A DNA stretch of 64,000 bases, from positions 115,040 through 179,039 of the forward strand of contig NZ_NVOY01000003.1 in the NCBI RefSeq assembly GCF_002551005.1, written 5' to 3'. Source of the stretch: Bacillus pseudomycoides (lineage in GTDB: Bacteria; Bacillota; Bacilli; Bacillales; Bacillaceae_G). A program made the translations under genes and the position numbers. Under the pieces are notes generated by a model that saw only the letters and a program-made list of their open reading frames with translations, did not search any database and had not been told where the DNA came from. Shown piece after piece: positions 10,580 to 21,407 of the stretch; position 1 is the first letter of the stretch, and the number at the start of each line of letters is the position of its first letter.

Positions 10580-11029
10580 TTACAGCATATTTAAAAAGCG
10601 ATTCGATACAACCCCTGTATCTTCAGGTGTACGGCAAATAATTAAACACGTATCATCACCGCAAATTGTGCCAATAATTTCATCCCATTCTAAATGATCA
10701 ATCAGCGCACCGAGAGCATGTGCATTACCTGGTAATGTTTTTAACACAAGCATATGCCCAGCTTTATCTAATTTAACAAACGAATCAACAAGATTGCGTT
10801 TTAATTTTTGAAGCGGATTAAAACGTTGATCAGCTGGTAAGCTATATTTATAGCGTCCATCATGAAGCGGTACCTTTACTAAATGTAATTCTTTAATATC
10901 TCGTGATACCGTCGCTTGTGTTACATTAAAACCTTCATTACGTAAAATATCCACTAGCTCGTCTTGTGTTTCAATTTCTTTATTTGCAATAATTTCTCGA
11001 ATTTTAATATGGCGCTGCCCTTTATTCAT
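10580..11029 (-). CDS. argR: Arginine repressor/activator ArgR (AhrC)
   Basis: Arginine-sensing regulator that represses arginine synthesis and activates its catabolism. The winged-helix N-terminal domain ([14 protein letters not shown]; recognition helix [12 protein letters not shown]) is followed by the hexamerisation/arginine-binding domain with [18 protein letters not shown]. The start at 11029 gives 149 residues, the same as B. subtilis AhrC, and has GCGAGGTG upstream. It sits between recN and tlyA, as usual. Confidence 0.95.
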   Translation of the reverse strand: MNKGQRHIKIREIIANKEIETQDELVDILRNEGFNVTQATVSRDIKELHLVKVPLHDGRYKYSLPADQRFNPLQKLKRNLVDSFVKLDKAGHMLVLKTLPGNAHALGALIDHLEWDEIIGTICGDDTCLIICRTPEDTGVVSNRFLNML

Positions 11030-11163
11030 ATTTTTGCACCTCGCACTATCTCTTACCGTAGTTTTACCATTGTTATACTTCACTTATTTATGTTAACGCA
11101 TAATCGGCTACTTGTACATAATTGTTTTTACAATCGTTATACAATTCTAACTTTCTATACGAG

Positions 11164-11196
11164 TAAAAAGAGGAACAACAATTGTTATTCCTCTTT
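11164..11196 (-). terminator. Terminator of tlyA
   Basis: AAAAGAGGAA / TTCCTCTTTT arms with an inner AACAATTGTT palindrome, followed on the minus strand by T residues. It overlaps the end of tlyA. Confidence 0.75.
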
Positions 11197-12024
11197 TCCT
11201 TTTTGCTTCAAGGCTTCGTGAGCTTCTGTCACAACTTCCTCCGCTCGAACAAGTGATTTATTTTCTCCTTGTTCACGCTCACCATACCATTTTAAATGTA
11301 TTAAAAATTCAATGTTTCCATCTCCGCCTGTAATTGGAGAAAATGTTAAGTTTTGAACATCGTACCCTTCTGCTAGCGCAAAATCGACAATCATTTCTAT
11401 AACCGCTTCATGTACTTTACGGTCTCGAACAATTCCCTTTTTCCCGACTTGCTCTCGCCCAGCTTCAAATTGCGGCTTAATAAGCGCTGCAACATCTCCA
11501 CCAGGTGTTAACATCGTTTTCAATACAGGTAAAATTAATTTCAAAGATATAAACGATACATCAATGCTCGCAAATTGCGGCAAGCCTTTCTGCAAATCAG
11601 CAGGTGTTACATAACGAAAATTCGTCCGTTCCATTACGACAACACGCTCGTCCTGTCTTAATTTCCATGCAAGTTGGTTATACCCTACATCTAAAGCATA
11701 TGATAGCTTTGCACCATTTTGCAAAGCACAATCCGTAAATCCACCCGTTGATGAACCAATATCCAGCATAATCTTATCTTGCAAATCTATATGAAACGTC
11801 TCTAACGCCTTTTCTAACTTATATCCACCACGGCTTACATAGCGCATTACTTGTCCTTTTAATGTTAGCTCTGTATCTTGCGGTATTTTTTCACCAGGTT
11901 TATCTAAACGCATCTCATTTGCATATACAAGACCTGCCATAACGGCACGCTTTGCTTTTTCTCTTGTTTCAACAAGTCCTCGTTCTACTAATAGTACATC
12001 TACTCGTTCTTTTTTTCCGCTCAT
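11185..12024 (-). CDS. tlyA: TlyA-family rRNA 2'-O-methyltransferase (YqxC)
   Basis: S4 RNA-binding domain at residues 5-65 (VDVLLVERGLVETREKAKR) followed by an FtsJ-like methyltransferase fold with the SAM motif MLDIGSSTGGFTD and catalytic-type residues DVSFISLK. TlyA proteins methylate ribosomal RNA; the old hemolysin annotation is not supported for Bacillus. Length 279. It begins 3 bp after the dxs stop, so the two are almost certainly cotranscribed. Confidence 0.9.
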   Translation of the reverse strand: MSGKKERVDVLLVERGLVETREKAKRAVMAGLVYANEMRLDKPGEKIPQDTELTLKGQVMRYVSRGGYKLEKALETFHIDLQDKIMLDIGSSTGGFTDCALQNGAKLSYALDVGYNQLAWKLRQDERVVVMERTNFRYVTPADLQKGLPQFASIDVSFISLKLILPVLKTMLTPGGDVAALIKPQFEAGREQVGKKGIVRDRKVHEAVIEMIVDFALAEGYDVQNLTFSPITGGDGNIEFLIHLKWYGEREQGENKSLVRAEEVVTEAHEALKQKGKEE

Positions 12025-12027
12025 TTG

Positions 12028-13920
12028 TTACGCCCTTTTTTGTTTTAATGGAATTATTGTACAAATACGTTCAACAACAGCTTCTGTTGTTAAACCAATT
12101 TCTTCAAGAAGCTTAGAGACACCACCGTGTTCGATGAAATGATCTGGAATACCCATACTCTCAATTAGCGCATTATGATATCCATGTTCACTAGCAAACT
12201 CTAACACACCAGAACCAAATCCTCCAATTAAACACGCCTCTTCAATTGTTAAAATCGGCATATTCTTTCCTAATAACTCATGCAAGTATGCTTCGTCCAT
12301 CGGCTTAATAAAACGAGCATTTACAACCTTTACAGAAATCCCTTTCTTCTCAAGTGACTCTGCCGCTTCCATGGCCATCGGAATTGTCGTACCAAATGTT
12401 AGAATCGCCGCTTGTGATCCTTCGCGAAGTGTTTCCCATGTACCGATTGGAATTTCTTTAAACTCTTCATCCATAGGCACACCAAGTCCATTTCCACGTG
12501 CGTAACGAAGCGCAATTGGTCCATCTTCGTAATTGATTGCTGTATATACCATATGTTGACCTTCATTTTCATCTTTCGGCATCATCAAAACAATATTTGG
12601 AAGATGACGTAAAAATGCAATATCAAATATACCTTGATGCGTTTCTCCGTCAGCTCCTACTAATCCCGCTCGATCAATCCCGAAAAAGACATTTAAATTT
12701 TGGCGACATACGTCGTGAACAACTTGATCATAAGCACGTTGTAAAAATGTAGAATAAATCGCCAAAAATGGCTTCATGCCTTGCGTTGCTAAACCAGCTG
12801 CCATTGTTACTGCATGCTGCTCAGCAATCCCTACATCAAACATACGATTCGGAAATTCTTTTGCAAATTTTTCAAGCTTTGACCCAACCGGCATTGCTGG
12901 CGTCACAGCAACGATGCGCTGATCATTCTTCGCTAATTTACGAACCGCTTCACTAACAACTGAACTCCATGCCGGTGCAGCTTCTTTTGGCTTCACGAAA
13001 TCACCAGACTCAATTTTGTACGGTCCTGTACCATGCCAAGTTCCAATTACATCACTTTCAGCTGGCTTATAGCCTTTTCCTTTTTTCGTAATTACATGAA
13101 CAAGAACAGGGCCTTTCGTTTTCTTGGCATATTGAAGATTTTCAAATAAACTTTCATAATCATGCCCATCGACAGGCCCTAAATATGTGAAGCCTAACTC
13201 TTCAAAAAACACACCCGAAACGAGTAAATATTTCAAGCTATCTTTTACTTTTTCGGCAGTTGCAGCTACTTTACCACCGACAGCTGGAATTTTCTTTAAT
13301 AAATATTCTAGTTCATCTTTTACCCACTGATATTTCCCTGCTGTACGTAAACGTCCAAGTACGTTATGCAATGCACCAACGTTTGGTGCAATCGACATTT
13401 CATTATCATTTAAGATAACAGTCATATCTGTTTGTTCATGTCCAATATGATTAAGTGCTTCAAGCGCCATACCACCTGTTAATGCACCATCACCAATAAT
13501 AGGAACAATGTACTCTTTCGTTTTCTTTAAATCACGAGCAAGCGCCATTCCCATGGCAGCAGATAAGGAAGTAGAGCTATGTCCCGTTTCCCATACATCA
13601 TGTTCACTTTCACAACGCTTCGGAAAACCACATAAACCCTTATATTGTCTTAATGTGCCAAATTCCTTTGCACGCCCCGTTAAAATTTTATGTACATAGG
13701 ATTGATGTCCTACATCCCATAAAAATTTATCTCTTGGACTATCGAACACTTTATGCAAAGCAATTGTGAGTTCTACTACACCTAGATTTGGAGCAATATG
13801 TCCACCTGTTTGAGAAAGCTCTTCAATTAAAAACTTTCGAATATCTTCGCTTAACGCTTCTAGCTCGCTTATAGACATATCCTTCAAAAAACTAGGATTT
13901 TGAATTTGCGTCAGATCCAC
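12028..13920 (-). CDS. dxs: 1-deoxy-D-xylulose-5-phosphate synthase
   Basis: Thiamine-dependent first step of the MEP isoprenoid pathway. It has a transketolase-like architecture: TPP-binding [15 protein letters not shown] with [10 protein letters not shown], the active-site histidine region GHQSYVHK, and a C-terminal domain with ERICT near the end. The GTG at 13920 gives 630 residues starting [11 protein letters not shown] and aligns with relatives; another GTG three codons upstream is possible. ispA, the next isoprenoid gene, lies upstream beyond a repeat. Confidence 0.95.
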   Translation of the reverse strand: MDLTQIQNPSFLKDMSISELEALSEDIRKFLIEELSQTGGHIAPNLGVVELTIALHKVFDSPRDKFLWDVGHQSYVHKILTGRAKEFGTLRQYKGLCGFPKRCESEHDVWETGHSSTSLSAAMGMALARDLKKTKEYIVPIIGDGALTGGMALEALNHIGHEQTDMTVILNDNEMSIAPNVGALHNVLGRLRTAGKYQWVKDELEYLLKKIPAVGGKVAATAEKVKDSLKYLLVSGVFFEELGFTYLGPVDGHDYESLFENLQYAKKTKGPVLVHVITKKGKGYKPAESDVIGTWHGTGPYKIESGDFVKPKEAAPAWSSVVSEAVRKLAKNDQRIVAVTPAMPVGSKLEKFAKEFPNRMFDVGIAEQHAVTMAAGLATQGMKPFLAIYSTFLQRAYDQVVHDVCRQNLNVFFGIDRAGLVGADGETHQGIFDIAFLRHLPNIVLMMPKDENEGQHMVYTAINYEDGPIALRYARGNGLGVPMDEEFKEIPIGTWETLREGSQAAILTFGTTIPMAMEAAESLEKKGISVKVVNARFIKPMDEAYLHELLGKNMPILTIEEACLIGGFGSGVLEFASEHGYHNALIESMGIPDHFIEHGGVSKLLEEIGLTTEAVVERICTIIPLKQKRA

Positions 13921-14027
13921 CAGGATCACTCACTTTCGTTTCATAATCTGTCATCATATCAACTATTATACATCCGTAAAATATAGTTGCATTTAATTGT
14001 ATTACAAAAATCAAGCATATTCTTTAT

Positions 14028-14305
14028 TTTATCCCGCTATTCATGGGCAGTAAGACCCCCACCTCAAGATTGAGAGTGAAGCATTGTCCAGCTCTAGCGG
14101 CTAGAATCTCCGGTCGTTTCGCCCCCTCGGAAGAGGCAAAAAGCGCCTCTCTGTCGCCGGCTCCAACGTCCTGCGATTCTGGGCGAGCCGCTTCCGCTTT
14201 TCTAAAGAAGATAGGCGGGGGATAACTGCCCGTAAAAGCCCGATTGGTGAGAGCTTTCCATCAGTGGGGGATGAAGCCCCCCAACTGATGGAAGTTTCAC
14301 TTTAT
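14028..14305 (+). repeat. bcr1 element carrying a nested repeat
   Basis: Bounded by TTTAT at both ends (14028-14032, 14301-14305), the target duplication of bcr1. The left part (ATCCCGCTATTCATGGGCAG) and right part (AACTGCCCGTAAAAGCCCGA, then two arms around GGGGGATGAAG) match the intact copy at 43566-43721. It is 278 bp rather than about 156 because about 120 bp of foreign GC-rich sequence interrupts it. With flanking AT-rich sequence it accounts for the dxs-ispA gap (13921-14448). Confidence 0.85.
14084..14205. repeat. GC-rich repeat nested inside bcr1
   Basis: From TTGTCCAGCTCTAGCGGCTA to GAGCCGCTTCCGCTTTT, much richer in G+C than its surroundings. AGCGGCT near the left end and AGCCGCT near the right are inverted, and several internal stems are possible (GAGGC / GCCTC). 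The TTGTCCAGCTC...CGCTTCCGCTTTT ends resemble a repeat family scattered in Bacillaceae genomes. No coding potential. Confidence 0.65.
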
Positions 14306-14448
14306 ACGATGAAAAAAGAGCCGCTAACACAAAGTGATAACGGCAATGTAATCTACGTATATTTTTGCCAAAAAAAGAAAAGAAAAACCTTTGTCTACAT
14401 TTATACCATAAAATCCTGAATGGCTCAACAAATGAAAACATTCTTATA

Positions 14449-15342
14449 CTAGTGGTTGCGCTTTGCAATTAAATCACAAATTACTAACAAATATTCATCT
14501 TGTAATTGTAAAGAAGAAATAGCCTCTTTTGCTTTCGTAATTGTTTCTTCTAAAATTTGCTTCGCTTCCTCTACTGTAAATAACGTTGTATATGTACTTT
14601 TTTCATTTGTCATATCGCTTCCGACCGGTTTCCCAATCTCTTCTTCTATTCCTTCTACATCTAGAATATCATCACGAATTTGAAAAGCAAGTCCGACATA
14701 CTTCGCAAAGGCAAGTAGTTTTTCTTGTTGCATAGCCGTAGCTCCTGATAATAACGCGCCAGCTAATACGGCAAATTCTAATAAACGTCCGGTTTTATTC
14801 TTATGAATATATTCTAACTCACGAAGGTTTAATTGCTTTCCTTCTGCTTCCATATCCGCAACTTGTCCACCAACCATTCCTTCTGGTCCTGCTGCTTTAG
14901 CGAGTTCTAGTGCGATGCGTAGTTTTGTTTCGGAAGTAATTCCTTTATTGTCTTGCTCTGTTACAACTTGGAATGCATATGTTAACAACCCGTCACCAGC
15001 TAGTACTGCCATCGCCTCACCAAACACTTTATGATTTGTTGGTTTCCCGCGGCGTAAGTCATCATCATCCATACAAGGTAAATCATCATGAATTAAAGAA
15101 TATGTATGAATCATTTCTAATGCGCAAGCTGTACCTATCCCTAATTCTCTATCTTTTCCAAACGCTTGCAGCGTCGCAAATAAAAGTAACGGGCGGAGAC
15201 GCTTTCCGCCCGCTTCTAATGAATACACCATCGCCTCGCGAAGTACCCTTGGACATTGCAAGGCGCTTGCATAACGCACAAGATTTTCTTCTACTAATGC
15301 TTTACTTTCTTTCATAAAAGCATCAAAAGTTAAATGCGTCAT
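14449..15342 (-). CDS. ispA: Farnesyl diphosphate synthase (polyprenyl synthetase)
   Basis: Condenses isopentenyl diphosphate with dimethylallyl and geranyl diphosphate. Both aspartate-rich motifs are present: DDLPCMDDDD (first, bacterial DDx4D type) and DDILDVEG (second), plus GGKRLRPLL. Length 297. Its start codon overlaps the xseB stop by one base, so xseA-xseB-ispA form a translationally linked operon. Confidence 0.95.
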   Translation of the reverse strand: MTHLTFDAFMKESKALVEENLVRYASALQCPRVLREAMVYSLEAGGKRLRPLLLFATLQAFGKDRELGIGTACALEMIHTYSLIHDDLPCMDDDDLRRGKPTNHKVFGEAMAVLAGDGLLTYAFQVVTEQDNKGITSETKLRIALELAKAAGPEGMVGGQVADMEAEGKQLNLRELEYIHKNKTGRLLEFAVLAGALLSGATAMQQEKLLAFAKYVGLAFQIRDDILDVEGIEEEIGKPVGSDMTNEKSTYTTLFTVEEAKQILEETITKAKEAISSLQLQDEYLLVICDLIAKRNH

Positions 15343-15572
15343 TATACTTCCTCTCCTAAAGTAGAAAACGGACGAAGTTCACCATTTTCACCAAGTATGA
15401 CAGCCATTTGTTCTTGTACATCTTTTAATTTTTCATCGCACAGTTTAGAAAGTTCCATACCTTCTTTGAAATACGAAATTGCTTCTTCAAGCGGAACATC
15501 ACCTTGTTCGAGCTTGGAAACAATTTGTTCAAGCTTTGCAATCGCTTCTTCAAAGCTCACTTTATTTTCCAT
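15342..15572 (-). CDS. xseB: Exodeoxyribonuclease VII small subunit
   Basis: A 76-residue helical protein ([20 protein letters not shown]; the ALEEAI-type repeat is recognisable) that binds several copies to XseA and degrades single-stranded DNA. It overlaps the xseA 3' end by 11 bp and abuts ispA. Confidence 0.95.
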   Translation of the reverse strand: MENKVSFEEAIAKLEQIVSKLEQGDVPLEEAISYFKEGMELSKLCDEKLKDVQEQMAVILGENGELRPFSTLGEEV

Positions 15573-16920
15573 CGCCTAGTTCACGCTCCTCTATTCCCCA
15601 TACATTACAGTCTAGTACACCATCTTGAAGCTGCACTGTCACTTCATCTCCAAGCTCAATTTCTTTTATGCTTTTTAGCACCTGTTTCTCATTATTATAA
15701 ACAAGACCGTAGCCTCGCATCATCACTCTAAGCGGACTTAACGTTTCTAATTTCTCTATCGCTCTTGTAAAAGCAAACTCTTTTCCTTGCAATAGAGACT
15801 GCATTTCACGTTGCAATTGCTTTTGCAATGTGTCTAACGTAAGCTTCGTTTGTTCAATTTTTTGTGCAGGATGATGCTTTCCCAAATAAAATGACAATTG
15901 CTGAAGTTGATTCGTCTTCTTTTCTATGTATCGCTCTTTCGTTTGTATCAACTTATCAATTGTACGATCCAATTGTTCTTCCTTTTGCTCATACAATTGC
16001 TTTGGATAGCGAAACGCATATGATTTTTGTAGCGCTTGCAAATGTTCCTGCTTAGAGTTCAACATTTCACGCATCACTCGTGTCAATCGAAGTGTACGCT
16101 GCATCACTTTTTCTTCTAATTCAAGAATGTGAGGAACTGCCAGTTCAGCTGCCGCTGTTGGCGTTGGAGCTCTTAAGTCCGCAACAAAATCTGCAATTGT
16201 AAAATCTGTTTCATGTCCCACAGCAGAAATGATTGGGATTTGACTCGCAAAAATTGCCCGGACTACTGTTTCTTCATTAAACGCCCACAGTTCTTCTATT
16301 GAGCCTCCGCCGCGCCCAACAATTAACACATCGATAGCATGCATTTCATTCGCCTTTTCGATAGCTTGTACAATTGAGGGAGCTGCAAACTCCCCTTGTA
16401 CTAGAACTGGAAATACAATTACTTTTCCAATCGGATAACGGCGGGCAATTGTTGTCATAATATCCCGAATTGCCGCACCCGTTGGTGAGGTTATCACACC
16501 AATTGTTGTTGGATAAGCAGGAATTATTCGTTTATATACTTGTGAAAACAGCCCTTCTTCTTCTAAACGAGCCTTTAATTGCTCATACGCTAAATGAAGA
16601 TTCCCTACTCCATCTGGCTGCATATCTTGAATATAGATTTGGTATGAACCACTTGCTTCATAAACAGATATTTTCCCTTTTACAAGCACTTTCATCCCGT
16701 CTTCTGGTCTGAACTTTATATTGCGATTATGACTCGCAAACATGACCGCAGCAATTCTTGCATTTTCATCTTTTAATGTGAAATACATATGACCGCGGCT
16801 ATGATATTTAAAATTTGAAATTTCTCCTTTTAACCAAACAGACTGTAGATGAGGGTCATACTCTATTTTAGTTTTCATATAACGAGTTAACGCTGTAACG
16901 GTTAAATATTGCTTTTCCAT
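15562..16920 (-). CDS. xseA: Exodeoxyribonuclease VII large subunit
   Basis: Catalytic subunit. An OB-fold nucleic-acid-binding domain (about 1-110; [20 protein letters not shown]) precedes the nuclease core with [27 protein letters not shown] and [11 protein letters not shown], then a long coiled-coil region (about 285-400). The start at 16920 has AGGAG 6 nt upstream and gives 452 residues; a longer reading from 16947 lacks support. Confidence 0.95.
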   Translation of the reverse strand: MEKQYLTVTALTRYMKTKIEYDPHLQSVWLKGEISNFKYHSRGHMYFTLKDENARIAAVMFASHNRNIKFRPEDGMKVLVKGKISVYEASGSYQIYIQDMQPDGVGNLHLAYEQLKARLEEEGLFSQVYKRIIPAYPTTIGVITSPTGAAIRDIMTTIARRYPIGKVIVFPVLVQGEFAAPSIVQAIEKANEMHAIDVLIVGRGGGSIEELWAFNEETVVRAIFASQIPIISAVGHETDFTIADFVADLRAPTPTAAAELAVPHILELEEKVMQRTLRLTRVMREMLNSKQEHLQALQKSYAFRYPKQLYEQKEEQLDRTIDKLIQTKERYIEKKTNQLQQLSFYLGKHHPAQKIEQTKLTLDTLQKQLQREMQSLLQGKEFAFTRAIEKLETLSPLRVMMRGYGLVYNNEKQVLKSIKEIELGDEVTVQLQDGVLDCNVWGIEERELGDGK

Positions 16921-16947
16921 CTCTCTCTCCTCATAGCCGCCATGCAA

Positions 16948-17808
16948 TTACTTACAAACAACACCCGCGCGCTGTGCAGATAATACTGTATTTTCTAATA
17001 GCATTGTAATCGTCATTGGGCCTACGCCTTTTGGTACTGGTGTAATGTGACTTGCAACGTTTAAGACATCGTCAAAATCAACATCACCGCACAGTTTTCC
17101 TGTTTCTAAACGGTTTACTCCGACGTCAATTACAACTGCGCCTTCTTTTACGTAATCAGCTGTTACCATTTTCGCTCTTCCAACTGCAACAATTAAAATA
17201 TCCGCTAATTTCGCTAATTCTTTTATATTCGCTGTTTTTGAATGACAATACGTCACTGTTGCATTCTCATTTAAAAACAGTTGTCCTACTGGTTTTCCAA
17301 CAATATTACTTCGTCCAATAACAACAACGTGTTTCCCTGTAATATCAATGTTTGTTTCTTTTACTAATTCTAAAATACCATGCGGTGTACATGGAAGGAA
17401 CGTATCTTGTCCTGTCATCATACGACCAATACTAATTGGGTGGAAACCATCCACATCTTTCTCTGGAGAAATTTTTTCAATGATAGCTTTCTCTTCAATA
17501 TGGTTTGGCAACGGTAATTGCACTAAAATACCATGAATACGATCATCATTATTTAAGCGATCGATTTCCGCTAATAAACGATCTTGTGTAATGGAATCTG
17601 GAAATGTAATTAACTCAGAATAAATCCCAACTTGTTCGCAGCCTTTTTCTTTTCCCTTTACATACGAATGAGAAGCTGGATCGTCCCCGACTAAAATAAC
17701 AGCTAGCCCTGGTACAATTCCTTGTTTTTTTAGTTCTGCAACTTTCTCTTTTAACTGTGCTCTCTTTTTCTCTGCTACTTCATTTCCTTTGATGATTACT
17801 GCTACCAT
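16948..17808 (-). CDS. folD: Methylenetetrahydrofolate dehydrogenase/cyclohydrolase FolD
   Basis: Bifunctional NADP-dependent folate enzyme linking methylene-THF to formyl-THF. Length 286. The catalytic lysine motif SYVKGKEKGCEQVGI, the conserved PLPNHIEEKAI and PEKDVDGFHP, and the dinucleotide motif VVIGRSNIVGKPV are visible. A GGGGGAA ribosome site precedes it. It lies between nusB and xseA. Confidence 0.97.
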   Translation of the reverse strand: MVAVIIKGNEVAEKKRAQLKEKVAELKKQGIVPGLAVILVGDDPASHSYVKGKEKGCEQVGIYSELITFPDSITQDRLLAEIDRLNNDDRIHGILVQLPLPNHIEEKAIIEKISPEKDVDGFHPISIGRMMTGQDTFLPCTPHGILELVKETNIDITGKHVVVIGRSNIVGKPVGQLFLNENATVTYCHSKTANIKELAKLADILIVAVGRAKMVTADYVKEGAVVIDVGVNRLETGKLCGDVDFDDVLNVASHITPVPKGVGPMTITMLLENTVLSAQRAGVVCK

Positions 17809-17843
17809 ATCAAAATTCCCCCTTTAAAAATGACAAAGCTACT

Positions 17844-17990
17844 TTTTCTCCCGCTCTAACGGGCAGTATAGCTTTCACATTAACATTCTAAAAATGAAAG
17901 AATAAAGATGAAAGATAACTGCCCGTAAAAGCTTGATCAGCAAGAACTTTCTTAAGTTATGATGAAGATTCCACGCTCAAGAAAGTCTTA
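17844..17990 (+). repeat. Divergent bcr1-like element
   Basis: TTTCTCCCGCTCTAACGGGC at the left and AACTGCCCGTAAAAGC in the middle match bcr1, but the right-hand stem is replaced by ACTTTCTTAAG / CTCAAGAAAGT, which pairs just as the bcr1 arms do. It fills the folD-nusB gap and may act as the nusB terminator; its right end overlaps the nusB stop codon. Confidence 0.6.
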
Positions 17991-18371
17991 CTGTATGCTA
18001 GATAAAACGCCGTTAATAAAACGACGAGATTCCTCATCCCCATATGCTTTTGCAATTTCAATTGCTTCATTAATAGTTACGTTATGTGGAATATCTTCCA
18101 TGTATTTCATTTCATACACAGCAATTCGTAAAATACTGCGATCAACAATGCTAATGCGTTCTAATTTCCATTTTTTTAAATTTTGACGAATGAGCTCATC
18201 AATTGCTTCTTTATGCTCCACACATCCGCAGACAAGTGCTTCTAAAAATTCATTTATATTTTCGCCTTCTTCAAGTGTGTTTTCTACTGCTGCTTTCGGA
18301 TTGTAGTCTCCGGTAATATCCATTTGATAGAGTGCTTGCATCGCTCTTTCTCTAGCCGTCCTACGTTTCAT
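17988..18371 (-). CDS. nusB: Transcription antitermination factor NusB
   Basis: All-helical 127-residue protein ([19 protein letters not shown] at the N-terminus; [23 protein letters not shown] near the C-terminus) that joins NusE/S10 on boxA RNA in rRNA antitermination. It is preceded by AAAGGAGAG. Confidence 0.96.
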   Translation of the reverse strand: MKRRTARERAMQALYQMDITGDYNPKAAVENTLEEGENINEFLEALVCGCVEHKEAIDELIRQNLKKWKLERISIVDRSILRIAVYEMKYMEDIPHNVTINEAIEIAKAYGDEESRRFINGVLSSIQ

Positions 18372-18680
18372 TGTAACTCTCCTTTGTGCTTCAAGTCTTT
18401 CTTATGTTTTGTTATATTATTATAATTTATAAGCCATCGAATTACTTATTCTTTATAATTTTTGCTCAGCTTTCAATCTTATAATACAATGATAATACCA
18501 CAATTTATCGTTTCATACACGAGTTCCCTAACGGAAAAATAATAAAAAGATTAACTTCAAGTTCCATATCATGCCACAATGTACGTTTTTTCCAAAAACA
18601 CAAGTTTACCTTTATTATTTTTTCATTTTTTTAAATAATATAATATCTTTTCCGTTTAAATATGAAGAATACAGACGATA
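18372..18680. other. Gene-free interval upstream of nusB
   Basis: AT-rich spacer between the yqhY terminator and nusB. It presumably holds the nusB promoter, but I could not pick a convincing -35/-10 pair, and I see no repeat or small gene. Confidence 0.5.
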
Positions 18681-18712
18681 AAAAAGGTGCCTGAATCACA
18701 AGGCACCTTTTT
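18681..18712 (-). terminator. Terminator of the accBC-yqhY operon
   Basis: Perfect AAAAAGGTGCCT / AGGCACCTTTTT arms with an 8-nt loop, 6 bp past the yqhY stop; T-runs on both strands. Confidence 0.9.
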
Positions 18713-18717
18713 CAGTA

Positions 18718-19110
18718 TTACACTGGCTCAATTTCTGTCTTTGGTGTCTCAAATGTTACACCAACGATATGAACGTTTATTTCTTTCGGTTCAAGACCTG
18801 TCATTGTAAACAGCGCTTGACGAATATTATCTTGAATGTTTTGTGCAACAACTGGAATTGCTACACCAAAGTACATTAATACGTATACATCAACGATAAT
18901 ATCATCATTTGCTAATTCTACTTTTACGCCTTTTCCATGATTTTTCTTTCCTAACTTCTCAACAACATCTGTTGCAAAGTTACCACGCATTGCTGCTACA
19001 CCTTCTACTTCAGAAGCAGCAATACCTGCAATTACTTCAATTACTTCCGGTGCGATTTCTACTTTACCAAGAGTTGTATCTTGTCCCATGTCTAACATAT
19101 GTTCAGCCAT
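18718..19110 (-). CDS. yqhY: Asp23/Gls24 family protein YqhY
   Basis: A 130-residue Asp23-fold protein (KVEIAPEVIEVIAGIAASEV, VEGVAAM). In Bacillus yqhY is conserved directly behind accBC, and B. subtilis work links it to acetyl-CoA carboxylase control. Here it follows accC by 23 bp and ends at a strong terminator, consistent with one operon. No membrane segment. Confidence 0.92.
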   Translation of the reverse strand: MAEHMLDMGQDTTLGKVEIAPEVIEVIAGIAASEVEGVAAMRGNFATDVVEKLGKKNHGKGVKVELANDDIIVDVYVLMYFGVAIPVVAQNIQDNIRQALFTMTGLEPKEINVHIVGVTFETPKTEIEPV

Positions 19111-19133
19111 GAAAAAAACCTCCTTTAAATGTA

Positions 19134-20486
19134 TCAGTGCGCCGTTAAATCATGCTGTTCTAAAAACTTTGTATTAAATTCACCTTGTACAAATTCAGGG
19201 TGGTCAAGAAGCTGTAAATGAAACGGAATCGTCGTATGTACACCCTCAATGACGAATTCACTTAACGCTCGTTTCATTTTCGCAATTGCTTCTTCACGTG
19301 TTTTCCCATAAACAATAAGCTTTGCAACCATCGAATCGTAATAAGGCGGAATCGTATACCCAGGATATACAGCTGAATCGACGCGAATACCGAATCCTCC
19401 TGGAGGTAAATACATTTCTACCTTTCCTGGAGATGGCATAAAGTTTTTGGCAGGGTTTTCCGCATTAATTCGGCACTCAATTGCCCAACCGTTAAATTGT
19501 ACTTCTTCTTGCTGCAGTGATAACTGCTCTCCTGATGCAACACGAATTTGCTCTTTAATAAGGTCTACTCCCGTCACCATTTCAGTTACAGGATGCTCAA
19601 CTTGAATTCGCGTATTCATTTCCATGAAATAGAAACTTTTCGTTTTATATTCGTAAATAAACTCAACTGTGCCAGCACCTGTATAATCTACTGCTGCTGC
19701 CGCTTTTACCGCTGCTTCTCCCATTTGTTGACGGATAGTAGCATCTAAAGCTGGAGATGGTGACTCTTCTAACAGTTTTTGCAAACGACGCTGAATTGTA
19801 CAATCACGCTCTCCTAAATGAATGACGTTACCATGATTATCTGCCATCACTTGAATTTCTACATGACGGAAATCTTCAATATACTTTTCTAAGTATACAC
19901 CAGGGTTTCCAAAAGCGGTACTTGCCTCTTGCTGTGTAATTTGAATTCCTTTTACAAGCTCTTCTTCTGTACGTGCAACGCGAATTCCCTTTCCGCCGCC
20001 GCCCGCTGTTGCTTTAATAATAACAGGATATCCAATCTTCTCTGCAAGTGCTACTGCTTCTTCGATATTTTTAATAATGCCTTGTGAACCCGGTACAATT
20101 GGAACCCCTGCTTCCTTCATTGTATCACGTGCAACGTCTTTTGTGCCCATTTTTGAAATAGCTTCTGGGCTTGGACCGATAAAAATCAAGTTACATTCAC
20201 GGCAAAGCTCTGCAAAATCAGCATTTTCAGCTAAAAATCCATATCCAGGGTGAATTGCATCACAGCCTGTTAATTTTGCAACGCTAATAATGTTTGTTAA
20301 GTTTAAATAACTTTCCTTTGATACAGTTGGACCAACGCAGTATGCTTCATCCGCAATTTGTACATGAAGCGCTTCTTTATCTGCTTCAGAATAAATTGCA
20401 ACTGTTTCAATATTCATTTCTTTGCAAGCACGAATAATTCGTACTGCAATTTCCCCACGGTTCGCAATTAATACTTTTTTAATCAT
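19134..20486 (-). CDS. accC: Acetyl-CoA carboxylase, biotin carboxylase subunit
   Basis: ATP-dependent carboxylation of the biotin carried by AccB. Standard 450 residues: [20 protein letters not shown] at the N-terminus, ATP-grasp glycine-rich loop [14 protein letters not shown], and the active-site region [14 protein letters not shown]. It lies 17 bp after accB. Confidence 0.98.
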   Translation of the reverse strand: MIKKVLIANRGEIAVRIIRACKEMNIETVAIYSEADKEALHVQIADEAYCVGPTVSKESYLNLTNIISVAKLTGCDAIHPGYGFLAENADFAELCRECNLIFIGPSPEAISKMGTKDVARDTMKEAGVPIVPGSQGIIKNIEEAVALAEKIGYPVIIKATAGGGGKGIRVARTEEELVKGIQITQQEASTAFGNPGVYLEKYIEDFRHVEIQVMADNHGNVIHLGERDCTIQRRLQKLLEESPSPALDATIRQQMGEAAVKAAAAVDYTGAGTVEFIYEYKTKSFYFMEMNTRIQVEHPVTEMVTGVDLIKEQIRVASGEQLSLQQEEVQFNGWAIECRINAENPAKNFMPSPGKVEMYLPPGGFGIRVDSAVYPGYTIPPYYDSMVAKLIVYGKTREEAIAKMKRALSEFVIEGVHTTIPFHLQLLDHPEFVQGEFNTKFLEQHDLTAH

Positions 20487-20503
20487 GATTCCAGACTCCC
20501 TTA

Positions 20504-20986
20504 TTATGCTTTTACAAGAAATAGCGGTTGTCCATATTCAACAAGCTGACCGTTATTCACAAGAATTTCAACGATTTCTCCATTTACTTCCGCTTCAATT
20601 TCATTAAAGAGTTTCATTGCTTCTACGATACAAACAATTTTCCCTTCTGTTACTCGATCTCCTATATTTACATATGCCGAGGCATCTGGTGATGGAGATG
20701 CATAGAACGTTCCAACCATTGGAGATGTAATTTTAAGTAAGTTCTCATCTTGTAATACTTGTTTCTCTTCTTGCTTTGGAGCTTCAACTTGAGCTGGTGC
20801 AGCAACTACTTCTGGCGCTATAGCTTGTACAGGTTTCTGCACTGCTGGAACAGGCTGAACAGCAATTACTTCATTGCCACGCTTTTTCATCTTAATTGTC
20901 GTACCATCTTTTTTGTATTCAAATTCATCAATATTAGAATCATCAATTAGCTTAATTAACTCACGAACTTCTTGTATTTTAAACAT
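20504..20986 (-). CDS. accB: Acetyl-CoA carboxylase, biotin carboxyl carrier protein
   Basis: Carries the biotin arm of acetyl-CoA carboxylase. An Ala/Pro/Gln-rich linker (about 50-85) leads to the biotinyl domain, with the acceptor lysine in [11 protein letters not shown]. The start at 20986 gives [17 protein letters not shown] and 160 residues, with a GGAGTGG site upstream; the reading from 21028 is less likely. Confidence 0.96.
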   Translation of the reverse strand: MFKIQEVRELIKLIDDSNIDEFEYKKDGTTIKMKKRGNEVIAVQPVPAVQKPVQAIAPEVVAAPAQVEAPKQEEKQVLQDENLLKITSPMVGTFYASPSPDASAYVNIGDRVTEGKIVCIVEAMKLFNEIEAEVNGEIVEILVNNGQLVEYGQPLFLVKA

Positions 20987-21132
20987 GTGAAATCCACTCC
21001 TATATACTTGTTTTTCCTGTTGTAACAACTCAAAACATCAGTAATGAATACCATTTACTGAATCCAGCTAGAACAGTCAATCTTAAATTCCTTCTCGTAC
21101 TGTCAATGAAAAACTACTATGAAGTTTCATAC

Positions 21133-21316
21133 TATATAAATACAAATTGAAAACCACTTTTTTAATTTAGCGAGAGCATCTGCTCGTGCATAGAAGCGGT
21201 CAGATCCCTTTCCTGCCACGTGTAATATGAAAACAAAAAGAGAAGACAAGTGCAGGTTACTTTTGTTTTACATAACAGTGACTTAGCTGTTAGAAAATCA
21301 AAATGTATTTATATAT
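21133..21316 (-). repeat. MITE-like repeat, copy A (inverted)
   Basis: 184 bp ending in inverted repeats (TATATAAATACA at 21133, TGTATTTATATA at the right end). On the minus strand it contains CGTGGCAGGAA and CTGACCGCTTCTATGCAC, shared with copies B and C. It is non-coding and lies in the 1-kb interval between accB and the small gene at 22038. Confidence 0.75.
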
Positions 21317-21407
21317 ATATTCATCTTACGATAAATATTTTTAACATTCCAATTTTATTTCTTCTGTATGATGTATGAAAATTCCTGTCAAAGTAACAGT
21401 ATGCTAT

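Noticed and set aside
14202-14468. An 88-residue reading frame on the minus strand
   Set aside because: It lies in repeat DNA and overlaps the end of ispA; no ribosome site.
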